A stretch of 64,000 nt of DNA, taken from Paractinoplanes durhamensis (GTDB lineage Bacteria > Actinomycetota > Actinomycetes > Mycobacteriales > Micromonosporaceae). A program made the position numbers and the translations under genes. Shown here piece by piece: positions 1-8,055 of this stretch; positions within the stretch are counted from its first letter, which is position 1, and each line of letters starts with the position of its first letter. The stretch spans positions 186,001 through 250,000 of the forward strand of contig NZ_BOML01000013.1 of assembly GCF_016862175.1 (NCBI RefSeq), in the 5' to 3' direction. The notes beneath the pieces were generated by a model that made no database searches, had not been told where the DNA came from, and worked only from the letters and a program-made list of their open reading frames with translations.

Positions 1-1
1 C

Positions 2-1105
2 GGCAGCGGCGTGGAGGCGCTCACGTTGGTCGCCGCCGAGGATGACTTCGCCGTCGTGGTGAGCGACATGCGCATGCCCGGCATGGACGGAGCAGCGTTT
101 CTCGCCCGCGTCCGGGTCGAGTCGCCACGAAGCACCCGGGTCCTGCTTACCGGCCAGACCGAGCTCAGCGCCGCCGTCCGCGCCATCAACGATGGTCAGG
201 TCTTCCGTTTCCTGAGCAAACCGTGCCCGCCCGAGGTTCTGGAAAAGTGCCTTCAGGAGGCCGTCGCCCGCCACCGGGTCACGCTCGACGAACCACGCCT
301 GTCACCAGGCTCGGTCGGCGATCGGCGGCTGATGGAGCTCAACGACCGGGGCGAGGTGGTCGTTGCGCATCAAACTGACAAGGGGAATCGCCAGTTTCGT
401 CTTCAGTACCAGCCGATCGTGTCGCTCGACGACAACGGAGCGGTCGGCGTCGAGGCCATACTCCGTTGGATCGATCCCCAACCCGGCCGGTCGACATCAA
501 TGGCCGCAGGCGGAGCCCGCGGCCTGCACATGCCCCTAGGTCGATGGATGACGGCCGCTGCCTGTCAAGAGGTCGCGTCCTGGCCGGCTACCGGATCCGA
601 TCCACTGGGCGTGCACATCAAGCTGTTCCCCGGGCATCTGGGCGACCCTGATCTCATCGACGACCTCGCCCAAACCCTGATCTTGAGCGGGCTGGAGCCG
701 CACCGGGTGACCCTCGAGGTGCCGCAGACGCTCGCCCTCGGCGCGTCCCTCCCGTTCGCCCCGCTCGACACGATCTCCAGGTGGGGCGTGCAGCTGGCCC
801 TCGGCATCGACGAATGCCCACCGATGCCGTCCAGCACTGTGCAGCGACTCCCCTTCAGCGCCGTCAAGATGGGCGTACGACAAGCCGCGCACGAACCCGA
901 CAACACCGAGGCTCACCGCACATTCGGAGCCGGGACCGAGTTGGCACGCCAGCTTGGAGCGTCGATCATTGCCGACGGTGTCGAATGCGCCAAGTGCCAG
1001 GTAACGGCTCGGACGGCCGCTTGCCGGTTCGCTCAAGGCTCCTACTACGGATCACCGGCGGATCCCGGTGACCTGCTGCCCGGCCTCGTGACGGGTCGCC
1101 GCTGA
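2..1105 (+). CDS. Response regulator with receiver domain and degenerate EAL domain (5' end outside window)
   Basis: The reading frame is open from the first bases, so the true start lies upstream. The first ~100 residues are the end of a CheY-like receiver domain: the phosphoacceptor region reads VVVSDMRMPGMDG and the conserved lysine is in FLSKPCP. From about residue 130 to the end is an EAL (cyclic-di-GMP phosphodiesterase) fold. Its signature positions are changed: the EAL motif is VEAILRW, the usual ELTE-type motif reads LEVPQT, the DDFG loop is replaced by GIDECP, and AEGVE is ADGVE. Several metal ligands are therefore missing. The family hydrolyses cyclic-di-GMP; this copy is inferred to be a non-catalytic binding or signalling protein. 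It is convergent with the downstream peptidase gene. Confidence 0.8.
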   Translation, partial: GSGVEALTLVAAEDDFAVVVSDMRMPGMDGAAFLARVRVESPRSTRVLLTGQTELSAAVRAINDGQVFRFLSKPCPPEVLEKCLQEAVARHRVTLDEPRLSPGSVGDRRLMELNDRGEVVVAHQTDKGNRQFRLQYQPIVSLDDNGAVGVEAILRWIDPQPGRSTSMAAGGARGLHMPLGRWMTAAACQEVASWPATGSDPLGVHIKLFPGHLGDPDLIDDLAQTLILSGLEPHRVTLEVPQTLALGASLPFAPLDTISRWGVQLALGIDECPPMPSSTVQRLPFSAVKMGVRQAAHEPDNTEAHRTFGAGTELARQLGASIIADGVECAKCQVTARTAACRFAQGSYYGSPADPGDLLPGLVTGRR

Positions 1106-1175
1106 GCCGACCCCACCCTCGTCTGCTCGGTGAATCAGTTGTGGCATCCGGCCGACCGGGCCGAACCCGAGAACG

Positions 1176-3281
1176 TCAGGCGAATCCGCGCAGGCGCATC
1201 AGGGCCTCGGTGTCGACGTCGCGGCCGCGGAAGTTGCGGAAGGCCTCGTCCGGCGCGACGGCATTGCCGACGGAAAGGATGTCGTCGAGGAATGCCTTGG
1301 CGGTGGACGGGTCCCAGACGCCCTTCTCTTCGAACAGCTCCCACGCGTCGGCGGTCAGCGCATCGGCCCAGAGATAGACGTAGTAGCCAGCCGAATATCC
1401 GTCGCCCGAGAAGATGTGGCCGAACTGGGTCGGGCGGTGGCGCATGACGATTTCTCTCGGCAGGCCGATCTCGGCCATGCTGGTCTTCTCGAAAGCGTCG
1501 GGATCGATCGGCGCGTCCGGCGTTGCGGCCAAGTGGATTTTCATGTCGTAGATCGCCGAGGCCAGGAATTCGACCGTACTGAAGCCCTGGTTGAACTTCA
1601 GTGACTTTTGGATCTTGGCGAGCAGCTCGGCGGGGATCGGCTTGCCGGTGTCGACGTGCAGGGCGAAGCGGTTCAGCAGCTCCGGGGTCGGGAACCAGTG
1701 CTCGTTGATCTGGCTCGGGAACTCCACGAAGTCTCGCTTGACCGACGTGCCGGCCACGCCGGGATAGGTGACGTTCGAGTTCAGGCCGTGCAGGGCGTGG
1801 CCGAATTCGTGGAACATCGTCACGGCGTCGTCCCAGGAAACGAGGACGGGGCCGGAGCCGGACTTCACGAAGTTCGCGTTGTTGGAGACGATCGGGGTGA
1901 CGTCGTCCTTGAAGCGCTCCTGGGTGCGGTACTCGTTCATCCACGCACCGGAGCTCTTGCCGGCGCGGGCGTAGGGGTCGAAATACCAGAGGCCCACGCG
2001 TTTGCCGTCGCGCGTCACCTCGTAGACCGACATGTCCCCGTGGTAGACGGGCAGACCGTCGAGTTTGGCGAATTGCAGGCCGTAAAGCCTTTCGGCGGCC
2101 CAGAACATGCCGTCGCGGACCTTGTCGAGCTGGAGGTATTGCTTGACCTCGTTCTGGTCGAGGTCGTACGTCGCCTTGCGCACCTTCTCCGAATAGAACC
2201 GGTGGTCCCAGGCCTCGATCGTGATGCCGGCGCCTTCTTTGTCGGCGATCGCCTGCATGTCGGCGATCTCCTCCTGGGCGCGCCGGGCGGCCGGCCCCCA
2301 GAGCTTCATCAGCAGGTCCATGGCGGCCTGCGGCGTCTTCGCCATGTTGTTCGCGACGGCCCAGTGGGCGTGTGTCGGGAAACCGAGCAGCCGGGACCGC
2401 TGGGTACGGAGCTGGAGGATCTCGCTGATCACGGCCTTGTTGTCGGTGGCCGTACCGTTGTCACCGCGCATGATCCACATGCGCCAGCCCTTTTCCCGCA
2501 GGTCACGCTTCGCGGAATAGGTCAGGAACGGCTCCATCGAGGAACGCGTGTTGGTGAAGACCCACTTTCCCTTATCGGCGGCCGCCGCGCGCACCGATTC
2601 GGGAAGGCCCTCGAGATCTGCCTCGGTCTCGATGGTGAGCCGGTAGTTCTCCTCGTCGGCAAGCTCGTTCTGGCCGAACTTGGTGTAGAGCGAGGCCAGC
2701 TTCTGATTGAGCTCCTTCAGCATGGCCTGGTCGGCGTCGTTGAGCGCCGCGCCTTGCCGGGTGAAGTTCTGGTAGTAGTACTCGACGAGGCGATTCTGCT
2801 CCGGCGACAGGCCGGCGGTGGCCCGGCCGTCATAGACCGCCTTGATCCGGGCGAAGAGCCGGGCATTCTGAATGATGTCGTCGCCGAAGGCCGAGAGAAC
2901 GGGCGACATCTCGGTCTGCAGATCCTGCATCGCCTGGTCGTTCATCGCCGAGGTGAAAGTGCCGAAGAAACGTTGAGCGCGATCGAGAGCACGCCCGCTG
3001 TCTTCCAGCGCGGCGATGGTGTTGGCAAAGGTCGGTGCTCCGTAGGTGCCGGCGATCTCGGCGATCTCGGCCCTGCTGAGCTCCATACCCTTCTCGAGCG
3101 CTGCCTTGATCGACGTCGGGTTCACCAGGTCGAAGGCCGGGTAACCGCCATGCTCTCCAGTCCACACCTCGATCAGCTTATCCTCAGGCCCGCCCCCGGC
3201 CGCGAAGGCGAAGCCGGAAAACCTGAGCGAGCCGAGTACGGCCACGGCGGCGGCGGACCGCAGAAAGACGCGGCGTTGCAT
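1176..3281 (-). CDS. dcp: Tat-exported M3 family peptidyl-dipeptidase (Dcp-like)
   Basis: The 701-residue product matches the M3A zinc peptidase Dcp in length (E. coli Dcp is about 680) and in layout: a long helical N-terminal half, then the catalytic domain with the zinc motif FHEFGHALHG (about residues 490-500), followed by the third-ligand region ending in FPSQINEHW. Dcp removes dipeptides from peptide C-termini. The ATG at 3281 was chosen because GGAGGACC lies just upstream and it yields a twin-arginine signal peptide (QRRVFLRSAA, then a hydrophobic stretch ending FAFAA). An in-frame opening continues further upstream but that part looks non-coding. Export makes it a cell-envelope or secreted peptidase, whereas E. 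coli Dcp has no such signal. It appears monocistronic. Confidence 0.9.
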   Translation of the reverse strand: MQRRVFLRSAAAVAVLGSLRFSGFAFAAGGGPEDKLIEVWTGEHGGYPAFDLVNPTSIKAALEKGMELSRAEIAEIAGTYGAPTFANTIAALEDSGRALDRAQRFFGTFTSAMNDQAMQDLQTEMSPVLSAFGDDIIQNARLFARIKAVYDGRATAGLSPEQNRLVEYYYQNFTRQGAALNDADQAMLKELNQKLASLYTKFGQNELADEENYRLTIETEADLEGLPESVRAAAADKGKWVFTNTRSSMEPFLTYSAKRDLREKGWRMWIMRGDNGTATDNKAVISEILQLRTQRSRLLGFPTHAHWAVANNMAKTPQAAMDLLMKLWGPAARRAQEEIADMQAIADKEGAGITIEAWDHRFYSEKVRKATYDLDQNEVKQYLQLDKVRDGMFWAAERLYGLQFAKLDGLPVYHGDMSVYEVTRDGKRVGLWYFDPYARAGKSSGAWMNEYRTQERFKDDVTPIVSNNANFVKSGSGPVLVSWDDAVTMFHEFGHALHGLNSNVTYPGVAGTSVKRDFVEFPSQINEHWFPTPELLNRFALHVDTGKPIPAELLAKIQKSLKFNQGFSTVEFLASAIYDMKIHLAATPDAPIDPDAFEKTSMAEIGLPREIVMRHRPTQFGHIFSGDGYSAGYYVYLWADALTADAWELFEEKGVWDPSTAKAFLDDILSVGNAVAPDEAFRNFRGRDVDTEALMRLRGFA

Positions 3282-3924
3282 GGAAGGTCCTCCGGCATCG
3301 GTTCGGTACGGCCGCATGCCGCCCACGTTCGTTATGTCATATTTCCACACTTTAAGAGGCTTTTCGCGTACGCCACCACCGCGCACGTTCGGATGATCGC
3401 TGCTCCTTTCGGCGCGATTGTCTGGTTCCGTCGCCCGTGTTGATGGGCGATGCTCGTGCCATGGCGGTCCGCGCGGACGAGTTCGCCCAGGCGATGGCGT
3501 TGGTGGCGGACGCCACGCGGGGGCGCTCCGGCGCGTTGCCGGTCTCCGACTCGGGGCCACCCTCGCGACGGCCGGCCACCGCCCCCGGCCGCCACGGCAG
3601 ACAGGCGGACCCACCGGCGGGGCGCTCCTGGCAACCCGTGGCGGATCGGACCGCGGAACGACAGCGCTGCCCAGAGGATCCGCCACCCGAGGTTTTCACT
3701 CCGGTACCGGTGGGTTATGACTCCACCGTCACCCCACTGCGCGTACGGCAACAGAGGCTTTCGACCCTTCGTGCGGGCCCGGCCGAGCATCCGGAACCGG
3801 TGACCGCCGTACGGATCAGGGCAGGAACTGGTGCTGGACCAGGACGACCTCGCCGTTCTTCACGGAGAGCCGGAACAGGGTGTGCAGCAGCCGCTTGCCG
3901 AGCCCGGCGACGCTCACCTCGACA
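3282..3924. other. Gene-poor stretch of about 640 bases
   Basis: No convincing gene is seen. A plus-strand frame from 3461 begins MAVRADEFAQAMALVADATR and keeps coding-like third positions to about 3815, but it has no ribosome binding site and its tail is arginine/proline-rich shadow sequence. On the minus strand, just after the DUF1876 gene, an open frame ends at 3816 with KNGEVVLVQHQFLP. It looks protein-like but has at most a 33-residue GTG-started reading. Both could be remains of former genes. The part next to 3281 should hold the peptidase promoter. Confidence 0.4.
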
Positions 3925-4200
3925 TCAGCCGTCGAGCCGTGCCGGCCGGCGGGTGAACTGCTCGATGTCGCCGACGGTCACGTCGAGCAGCTTGTAGGCC
4001 AGGTCCGCCAGCGCGCGGGCGGTAGCCAACTCGTCGCCGATCTCCGGCACCTCCGCGTCCACCGGGTTCCGGTGCGCCTCGCCGTCGCCGCGCAGCGGAA
4101 CACGGGCGTCCGTGCGCAGGATCGCCGTGGCATGGGTGCGACGGTCCTGCTCGCTCTCGGTGATGTTCACCTCGACCGTCCAATTCCGAACGTGTGCCAT
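3925..4200 (-). CDS. DUF1876 protein, Rv1738-like
   Basis: This 91-residue protein fits DUF1876: a WTVEVNITESEQDRRTHATA strand region, then a conserved stretch around NPVDAEVPEIGDELATARAL and a helical tail. The ATG at 4200 was chosen because AGGAGGTG lies seven bases upstream. The family includes mycobacterial Rv1738, a DosR-regulon protein with a fold resembling ribosome-hibernation factors. A ribosome-related role here is inference. A palindrome fitting the DosR-type core lies at 4282-4295, 82 bases upstream of the start, which places the gene in the same proposed regulon as the island at 26-64 kb. Confidence 0.85.
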   Translation of the reverse strand: MAHVRNWTVEVNITESEQDRRTHATAILRTDARVPLRGDGEAHRNPVDAEVPEIGDELATARALADLAYKLLDVTVGDIEQFTRRPARLDG

Positions 4201-4281
4201 CACGCACCTCCTCCTGTCGTGTCCACCTCCATGGCAGGTCACGACCGGCGGGGCGGACAGTGCCCATCGGCCGCAAGTCAC

Positions 4282-4295
4282 GGGTCGGCCGTCCC
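4282..4295. promoter_or_regulatory. DosR/DevR-like box upstream of the DUF1876 gene
   Basis: GGGTCGGCCGTCCC matches GGGNCNNNNGNCCC at all eight fixed positions. It is 82 bases upstream of the minus-strand start at 4200. The link to DevR is inference from the motif and from the known DosR control of the mycobacterial relative. Confidence 0.5.
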
Positions 4296-4469
4296 TGACC
4301 GGCATGCCCGCTACGTGCGCACGGTACGGAAAGACCGACGCTTCGGGGGTTCAGCCTTCCCCAGGTGTCCGGGCCGACCACACCGGCCGACGACGGCAGG
4401 GTGTCGGCCTGGTCGTTCTCCCTTCTGCTGGGCCCGGTGCCGGAAGCAGTCTCCGGACCGCGACTCCGA

Positions 4470-5009
4470 TCACGCACCGTTCAGGAAGGCGTCCAGGACG
4501 ATGCGGGACGGGCCGGCCTGAATGGATCCGACGCCCGCCCGGATCGGGTGGTCGCCGAAGAGCATCACCATCGGGCCGATCGGAACCACGTACGCGGTCC
4601 GGCCCTGGTCGTTCGTGATCAGCTCGCCGTAGCCGTGGTAGATCGCTTCCACGTCGCCGAAGGACATTCCGACCCGTGCTCCGGCCGCGGTCCGCACCGA
4701 CCCCGTGTCGGTCTCGATCACGATCAGGGCGCCGTGGTGGAACGTGAGAACGAGTTCGCCGCCCCACGTGCCCCCGGACCCGGCAAGCTGGGCGCCCGTG
4801 CCGTCCGGGTCGGTGGACCAGCTGATCAGGCCGGCCGCGGCGAGCCGCTCCAGGCTGATGCCCATCCGGAACGGTCCGGCGCCGAGGACCGTCATCACGT
4901 GATCGGACGCCGGCGACGCCGCGGCCGCCGGTCCGTTCGTCCCGGCCACGACCCCGGCGCCCAGCAGGACCACCGCCAGCAGGGACAGGATGCGATTGCG
5001 CACAGACAT
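4470..5009 (-). CDS. Secreted protein of unknown function
   Basis: The 179-residue product begins with a classic Sec signal peptide (basic MSVRNR, hydrophobic LLAVVLLGAGVVAG, then alanine-rich PAAAASPA as a likely cleavage region). The mature part is a small beta-rich domain with repeated glycine turns. No lipobox, catalytic motif or recognised family was seen. The ATG at 5009 is preceded by GAGGTGAGG. The gene is read away from the universal stress gene at 5399, and a DosR-like box lies between them at 5230-5243, so it may share that control. The function is not recognised. Confidence 0.75.
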   Translation of the reverse strand: MSVRNRILSLLAVVLLGAGVVAGTNGPAAAASPASDHVMTVLGAGPFRMGISLERLAAAGLISWSTDPDGTGAQLAGSGGTWGGELVLTFHHGALIVIETDTGSVRTAAGARVGMSFGDVEAIYHGYGELITNDQGRTAYVVPIGPMVMLFGDHPIRAGVGSIQAGPSRIVLDAFLNGA

Positions 5010-5398
5010 GACGCCTCACCTCAATCGAGGTTCTCGGCCGGGAGCGGTGTGCATATGACCGGCTCCGCCATGGCGGGAAACGGCCACCCGGCCGTGATTC
5101 CACGGTCGAACCCGCGTCCGGTCGATCGACAGAGCCGAAAGTCATCGGCTGCACGCCGGGTCCGCGGCCGGGGACATTGGGATACGCCGGGAACCGCCGC
5201 GTCGCCCTCAGCTCCCGGGGACACCCGGCGGGACTTGCGGCCCGGGCACCGGTGACCTGCCGCACTCACCCGCCGCGACGGATCGGCGGATGATCGACGG
5301 AGATCGAAGTAAGCGCGCCAGGACCGCCGTCGGCGCCCGGAGCCGGACGCACCACCTCGCCGACCCAGCCCGGCGGAACCGACCCGGAAGGAGTCACC
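5010..5398. other. Divergent regulatory region between secreted protein and USP genes
   Basis: About 390 bases with no credible gene. It holds the DosR-like box at 5230-5243 and the ribosome binding sites of both flanking genes. A left-half-only match (GGGACATTGG, 5171-5180) is also present. No other structure was noted. Confidence 0.5.
5230..5243. promoter_or_regulatory. DosR/DevR-like box upstream of USP gene
   Basis: GGGACTTGCGGCCC fits the GGGNCNNNNGNCCC core fully and has the GGGACTT left half typical of strong mycobacterial DosR sites. It lies 156 bases upstream of the USP at 5399 and 221 bases upstream of the divergent gene at 5009. Confidence 0.55.
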
Positions 5399-6241
5399 AT
5401 GAATGCCCGGAAGATCGTCATCGGGTACGACCACTCCACCGGCGCCGCCGACGCCGCGCAATGGGCTCTCGACGAGGCGGAGCGCACCGGCGCCCCCGTC
5501 GAGTTCTTCTACGCCTACGAGTGGCCGACCTGGTCCCCCGCCGCCCGGTACGTGCCGGGCGGCGTGACCTGGCCGGGCGGTGAGACCGAGCTGGAGGTCG
5601 AGGGTGCCTTGGAGGCCGCGGTCGCCAGGGCCAGGCGGGACCATCCGGCCCTGTTGATCACATCGCACGCGGCCGACGCGGTCGCGGCGGTCGCGCTCGT
5701 CGAGCGCTCAAGCACCGCCGGCCTGGTCGTGCTCGGCAGCCGTGGGCACAGCGCGGTCGTCAACCTCGTCGGCTCGGTGGGGGTCGCGGTCACCGCCCAC
5801 GCCCACTGCCCGGTCGTCGTCGTCCGCGGGCAACCGCCGCGCGACGCGCCGATCGTCGTCGGCATCGACAGTTCCCGGGCGGCCGAGGCGGCGCTGTCCT
5901 TCGCGGTCGGCCGCGCCGCCGCCCGCGGTGTGGCCCTGCGGGTGGTCCAGGCATGGAAGCCCGGTGGTCCCGCACCGGCCGAGAAAGAACACCGGCTGTT
6001 CGAGGACCGGGTCGCCGGCCTGCGGGCGAAGCATCCCGGGCTGACGGTCTCCGCCGAGGCGCCCCATGAACATCCGGCGGCCGCCCTCGCGAAGGCGAGC
6101 GCCACGGCCCAACTTCTGGTGGTCGGGTCCCGCGGCCGTGGCGCCCTTCTCGGCATGATGCTCGGGTCGGTGAGCCAGCATCTTTTGCGCAGCTCCGTGT
6201 GCAGCGTCGCCGTGGTCCACGAGAACATGAGCGCCGCTTAG
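5399..6241 (+). CDS. Tandem-domain universal stress protein
   Basis: The 280 residues form two UspA domains (about 1-145 and 150-280), each starting with a hydrophobic strand and acidic loop (IVIGYDHST; IVVGIDSSRA). The second domain keeps the ATP-binding signature G-2x-G-9x-GS in GSRGRGALLGMMLGSVS. The first reads GSRGHSAVVNLVGSV with a spacer one residue short. Tandem USPs of this kind bind ATP in actinobacteria and are common DosR targets (for example Rv2623). The ATG at 5399 follows GGAAGGAGTCACC. The gene is monocistronic, with a DosR-like box upstream at 5230. A role in persistence under low oxygen is inference. Confidence 0.9.
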   Translation: MNARKIVIGYDHSTGAADAAQWALDEAERTGAPVEFFYAYEWPTWSPAARYVPGGVTWPGGETELEVEGALEAAVARARRDHPALLITSHAADAVAAVALVERSSTAGLVVLGSRGHSAVVNLVGSVGVAVTAHAHCPVVVVRGQPPRDAPIVVGIDSSRAAEAALSFAVGRAAARGVALRVVQAWKPGGPAPAEKEHRLFEDRVAGLRAKHPGLTVSAEAPHEHPAAALAKASATAQLLVVGSRGRGALLGMMLGSVSQHLLRSSVCSVAVVHENMSAA

Positions 6242-6257
6242 CGCCGCCTGGCTCCGG

Positions 6258-6425
6258 TCACTGAGCGCCGCGGGGACGCCGCGGCCGGCCGGACCGGCCG
6301 AGCGCGCCGATCACATCGACGCCCAGGCAGACGAACAGCGCGATGCCCCAGTTGTTCCACGGACCCCACGACGCCACGTCCGGTGTGCCCTGCACGAGCC
6401 AGACGATCAGCCAGATGACGGTCAT
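6258..6425 (-). CDS. Small membrane protein (55 residues)
   Basis: An open frame of 55 codons starts at ATG 6425, preceded by GGGAGA. It encodes a hydrophobic N-terminal segment (VIWLIVWLV), a tryptophan-rich middle (SWGPWNNWGIALFVCLGV) that could be a second membrane segment, and a basic tail rich in RP. It begins 17 bases after the stop of the polysaccharide deacetylase on the same strand, so the two are probably co-transcribed. The family is not recognised. The good ribosome site, two hydrophobic segments and positive-inside tail support a real gene. Confidence 0.6.
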   Translation of the reverse strand: MTVIWLIVWLVQGTPDVASWGPWNNWGIALFVCLGVDVIGALGRSGRPRRPRGAQ

Positions 6426-6441
6426 CACGGTCTCCCGCCGG

Positions 6442-7848
6442 TCAGTAGTAGATAACTGAGATCGTGCGGGCCGTCGCGTTCCAGACGATCGCGCCGTGCC
6501 CGAAGTTGCTGCGCCGGCCGACCGTCACCGAGAACTCGTCGCTCGTGGGCGCGCCCAGCCGACTGCTCATCCCGCCGAGCGAGAGGTACTTGGCCAGAAT
6601 CGTGCCGTGCACCTCGTGCGCGCCCGCGCCCTTGGCCCAGTAGACGTTGCCGTGCTGGAACTGCGACCCGCGGCCGCCGGTCAGCTTCGTCTCGTCGGTG
6701 CGCGGGTAGCCGAGGAATCCCGCCTCGGCGCCGAGCGCGAGCCACTTCGCCCGGATCGCGCCGTGCACCTCGTGTGACCCGGTCGCGGCGAGGCAGTAGA
6801 TCGACCCGCCCTGGAAGTGGTTGTACCACCCACCGGCGGCCCCGGCGGTCTCGTCGGTGACCGGGAAGCGCAACAACGACGTCACGGTGCCCATCGACCG
6901 GTACTTCGCGAGGATCGCGCCCCACACGAAGTGGGTGCCGCTCGCCGGCGAGTAGTAGATCCGGCCGCGCTGGAACCACTGCACCGCGGTGTCGGCCGTA
7001 GTGGCGTCGAGCTCGGCCGTGGTCGCGGCGCCGAACGCCGAGGCGGAACCGCCGGCCGCCAGGTACTTGGCCCGGATCAGACCACGGGTCACCGCCTGCC
7101 AGGGGCTGACGAAGCCGTACCCCATGCCCTTGAGCTTGTCGATGATCAGCTGAAGATTGCCGGGGTCGGTGGACGGGGTCGTCACGTGCATCACGATGAT
7201 CGCGCCGGGCACGGTGTACCGATCGATGCGGCTGCTCACGACCGGCCAGCCGGCCGCCTGATAGCCGGTGGTGTCGAACGTCCAGTCCAGGTTGACGTAG
7301 AAGCCTCGCAGCGCCAGGTCACGGTTGAGCCCCGCGTTCAGGTAGCCGGAACGGTAAGGCGACCGGAACCAGCCGGCGGAACTGACGCCGGCGGCCCGGA
7401 ACGCCGCCTCGGCCCGGTCCAGTTGCGACCACCGCTGCGCCTGGGTGAGGGTCATGAAATCCGGGTGACTGTAGCTATGGTTGATGATCTTGTGGCCGAG
7501 CGCCGCGATCGCTTTCGTCTCCGCGGGGTTCTGCTCGGCGAAGCGCCCGGTCACGCCGAAAGCGCCGGTGATGCCGTTCGCGGCGAACACCCGCAGCACC
7601 GTCTCCAGGTTGGCCTTGCTGATCGCGTTCTCGGCCGGCGTGCCCGTCCGCCAGTCCAGGTCGAACGTCAGGCTCACCACCTTCGCGGTGTCGTAGCCAC
7701 GCGTGAACACCTGCGCCCGGTAGGGCGCGGCGTCCGACGCGAGTGCCGGCGCCGCCGTCATCGTCCCGGTCACGGCGATCGCCACGACTGCCGCTGCCAC
7801 CAGCCGGGCCGCCCGGATGGCCGGCAACCGCAACCGATGCCCTCTCAT
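6442..7848 (-). CDS. Secreted polysaccharide deacetylase (CE4/NodB) with C-terminal LGFP repeats
   Basis: The 468-residue protein has a signal peptide (basic start, hydrophobic AAAVVAIAVTGTMTAAPALA), a NodB-type deacetylase domain (about residues 40-240) and four LGFP-type repeats (about 250-465) marked by recurrent IxAKYxxxG and LGxPxTDE-like units. NodB motifs seen are TFDLDW (in place of TFDDG), the zinc histidines in HSYSHPDF, RSPYRSG and VMHVTT. CE4 enzymes remove N-acetyl groups from cell-wall glycans. LGFP repeats are thought to anchor proteins to the wall. The ATG at 7848 is preferred over an in-frame GTG at 7863 because GGAGGTGAG sits at the right distance from the ATG. A 55-residue membrane protein gene follows. 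Confidence 0.88.
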   Translation of the reverse strand: MRGHRLRLPAIRAARLVAAAVVAIAVTGTMTAAPALASDAAPYRAQVFTRGYDTAKVVSLTFDLDWRTGTPAENAISKANLETVLRVFAANGITGAFGVTGRFAEQNPAETKAIAALGHKIINHSYSHPDFMTLTQAQRWSQLDRAEAAFRAAGVSSAGWFRSPYRSGYLNAGLNRDLALRGFYVNLDWTFDTTGYQAAGWPVVSSRIDRYTVPGAIIVMHVTTPSTDPGNLQLIIDKLKGMGYGFVSPWQAVTRGLIRAKYLAAGGSASAFGAATTAELDATTADTAVQWFQRGRIYYSPASGTHFVWGAILAKYRSMGTVTSLLRFPVTDETAGAAGGWYNHFQGGSIYCLAATGSHEVHGAIRAKWLALGAEAGFLGYPRTDETKLTGGRGSQFQHGNVYWAKGAGAHEVHGTILAKYLSLGGMSSRLGAPTSDEFSVTVGRRSNFGHGAIVWNATARTISVIYY

Positions 7849-7998
7849 GGAACTCACCTCCACGCGCGGGCGTCGTCACCCACGCCTCACCATTCACCGT
7901 CCATGGCCGACACTCCCGACCTCAGAGCCGTAGGTCACCGATGCGCGCCGTTCGGCCGCCCCGCGCGCGTGGGACGGCATCAAGCTCGGACCGGGAAA

Positions 7999-8013
7999 GT
8001 TGCCTCAGGCAAC
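7999..8013. promoter_or_regulatory. Operator copy 1 upstream of MFS/MarR operon
   Basis: GTTGCCTCAGGCAAC is a perfect 6-base inverted repeat with a 3-base centre. The same arms recur 28 bases downstream. Paired identical palindromes just upstream of an exporter-MarR operon are the usual layout for MarR autoregulation. Confidence 0.7.
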
Positions 8014-8026
8014 TAGGCCTTCTATG

Positions 8027-8041
8027 GTTGCCCCGGGCAAC
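8027..8041. promoter_or_regulatory. Operator copy 2 upstream of MFS/MarR operon
   Basis: GTTGCCCCGGGCAAC has the same GTTGCC/GGCAAC arms as the copy at 7999 and ends 14 bases before the exporter start. The AT-richer TTCTAT between the copies could be part of the promoter. Confidence 0.7.
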
Positions 8042-8055
8042 CAATGGAGGTCGGA

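Noticed and set aside
1608..3443. Long plus-strand frame opposite the M3 peptidase
   Set aside because: It is the antisense shadow of the peptidase gene, common in very GC-rich DNA. The minus-strand reading has HEFGH and full family homology.
3437..3997. Plus-strand open frame of 186 codons in the gap after the peptidase gene
   Set aside because: No ribosome site, Arg/Pro-rich second half, and it overlaps the DUF1876 gene antisense. Only the first ~110 codons look mildly coding, which is not enough to call a gene.
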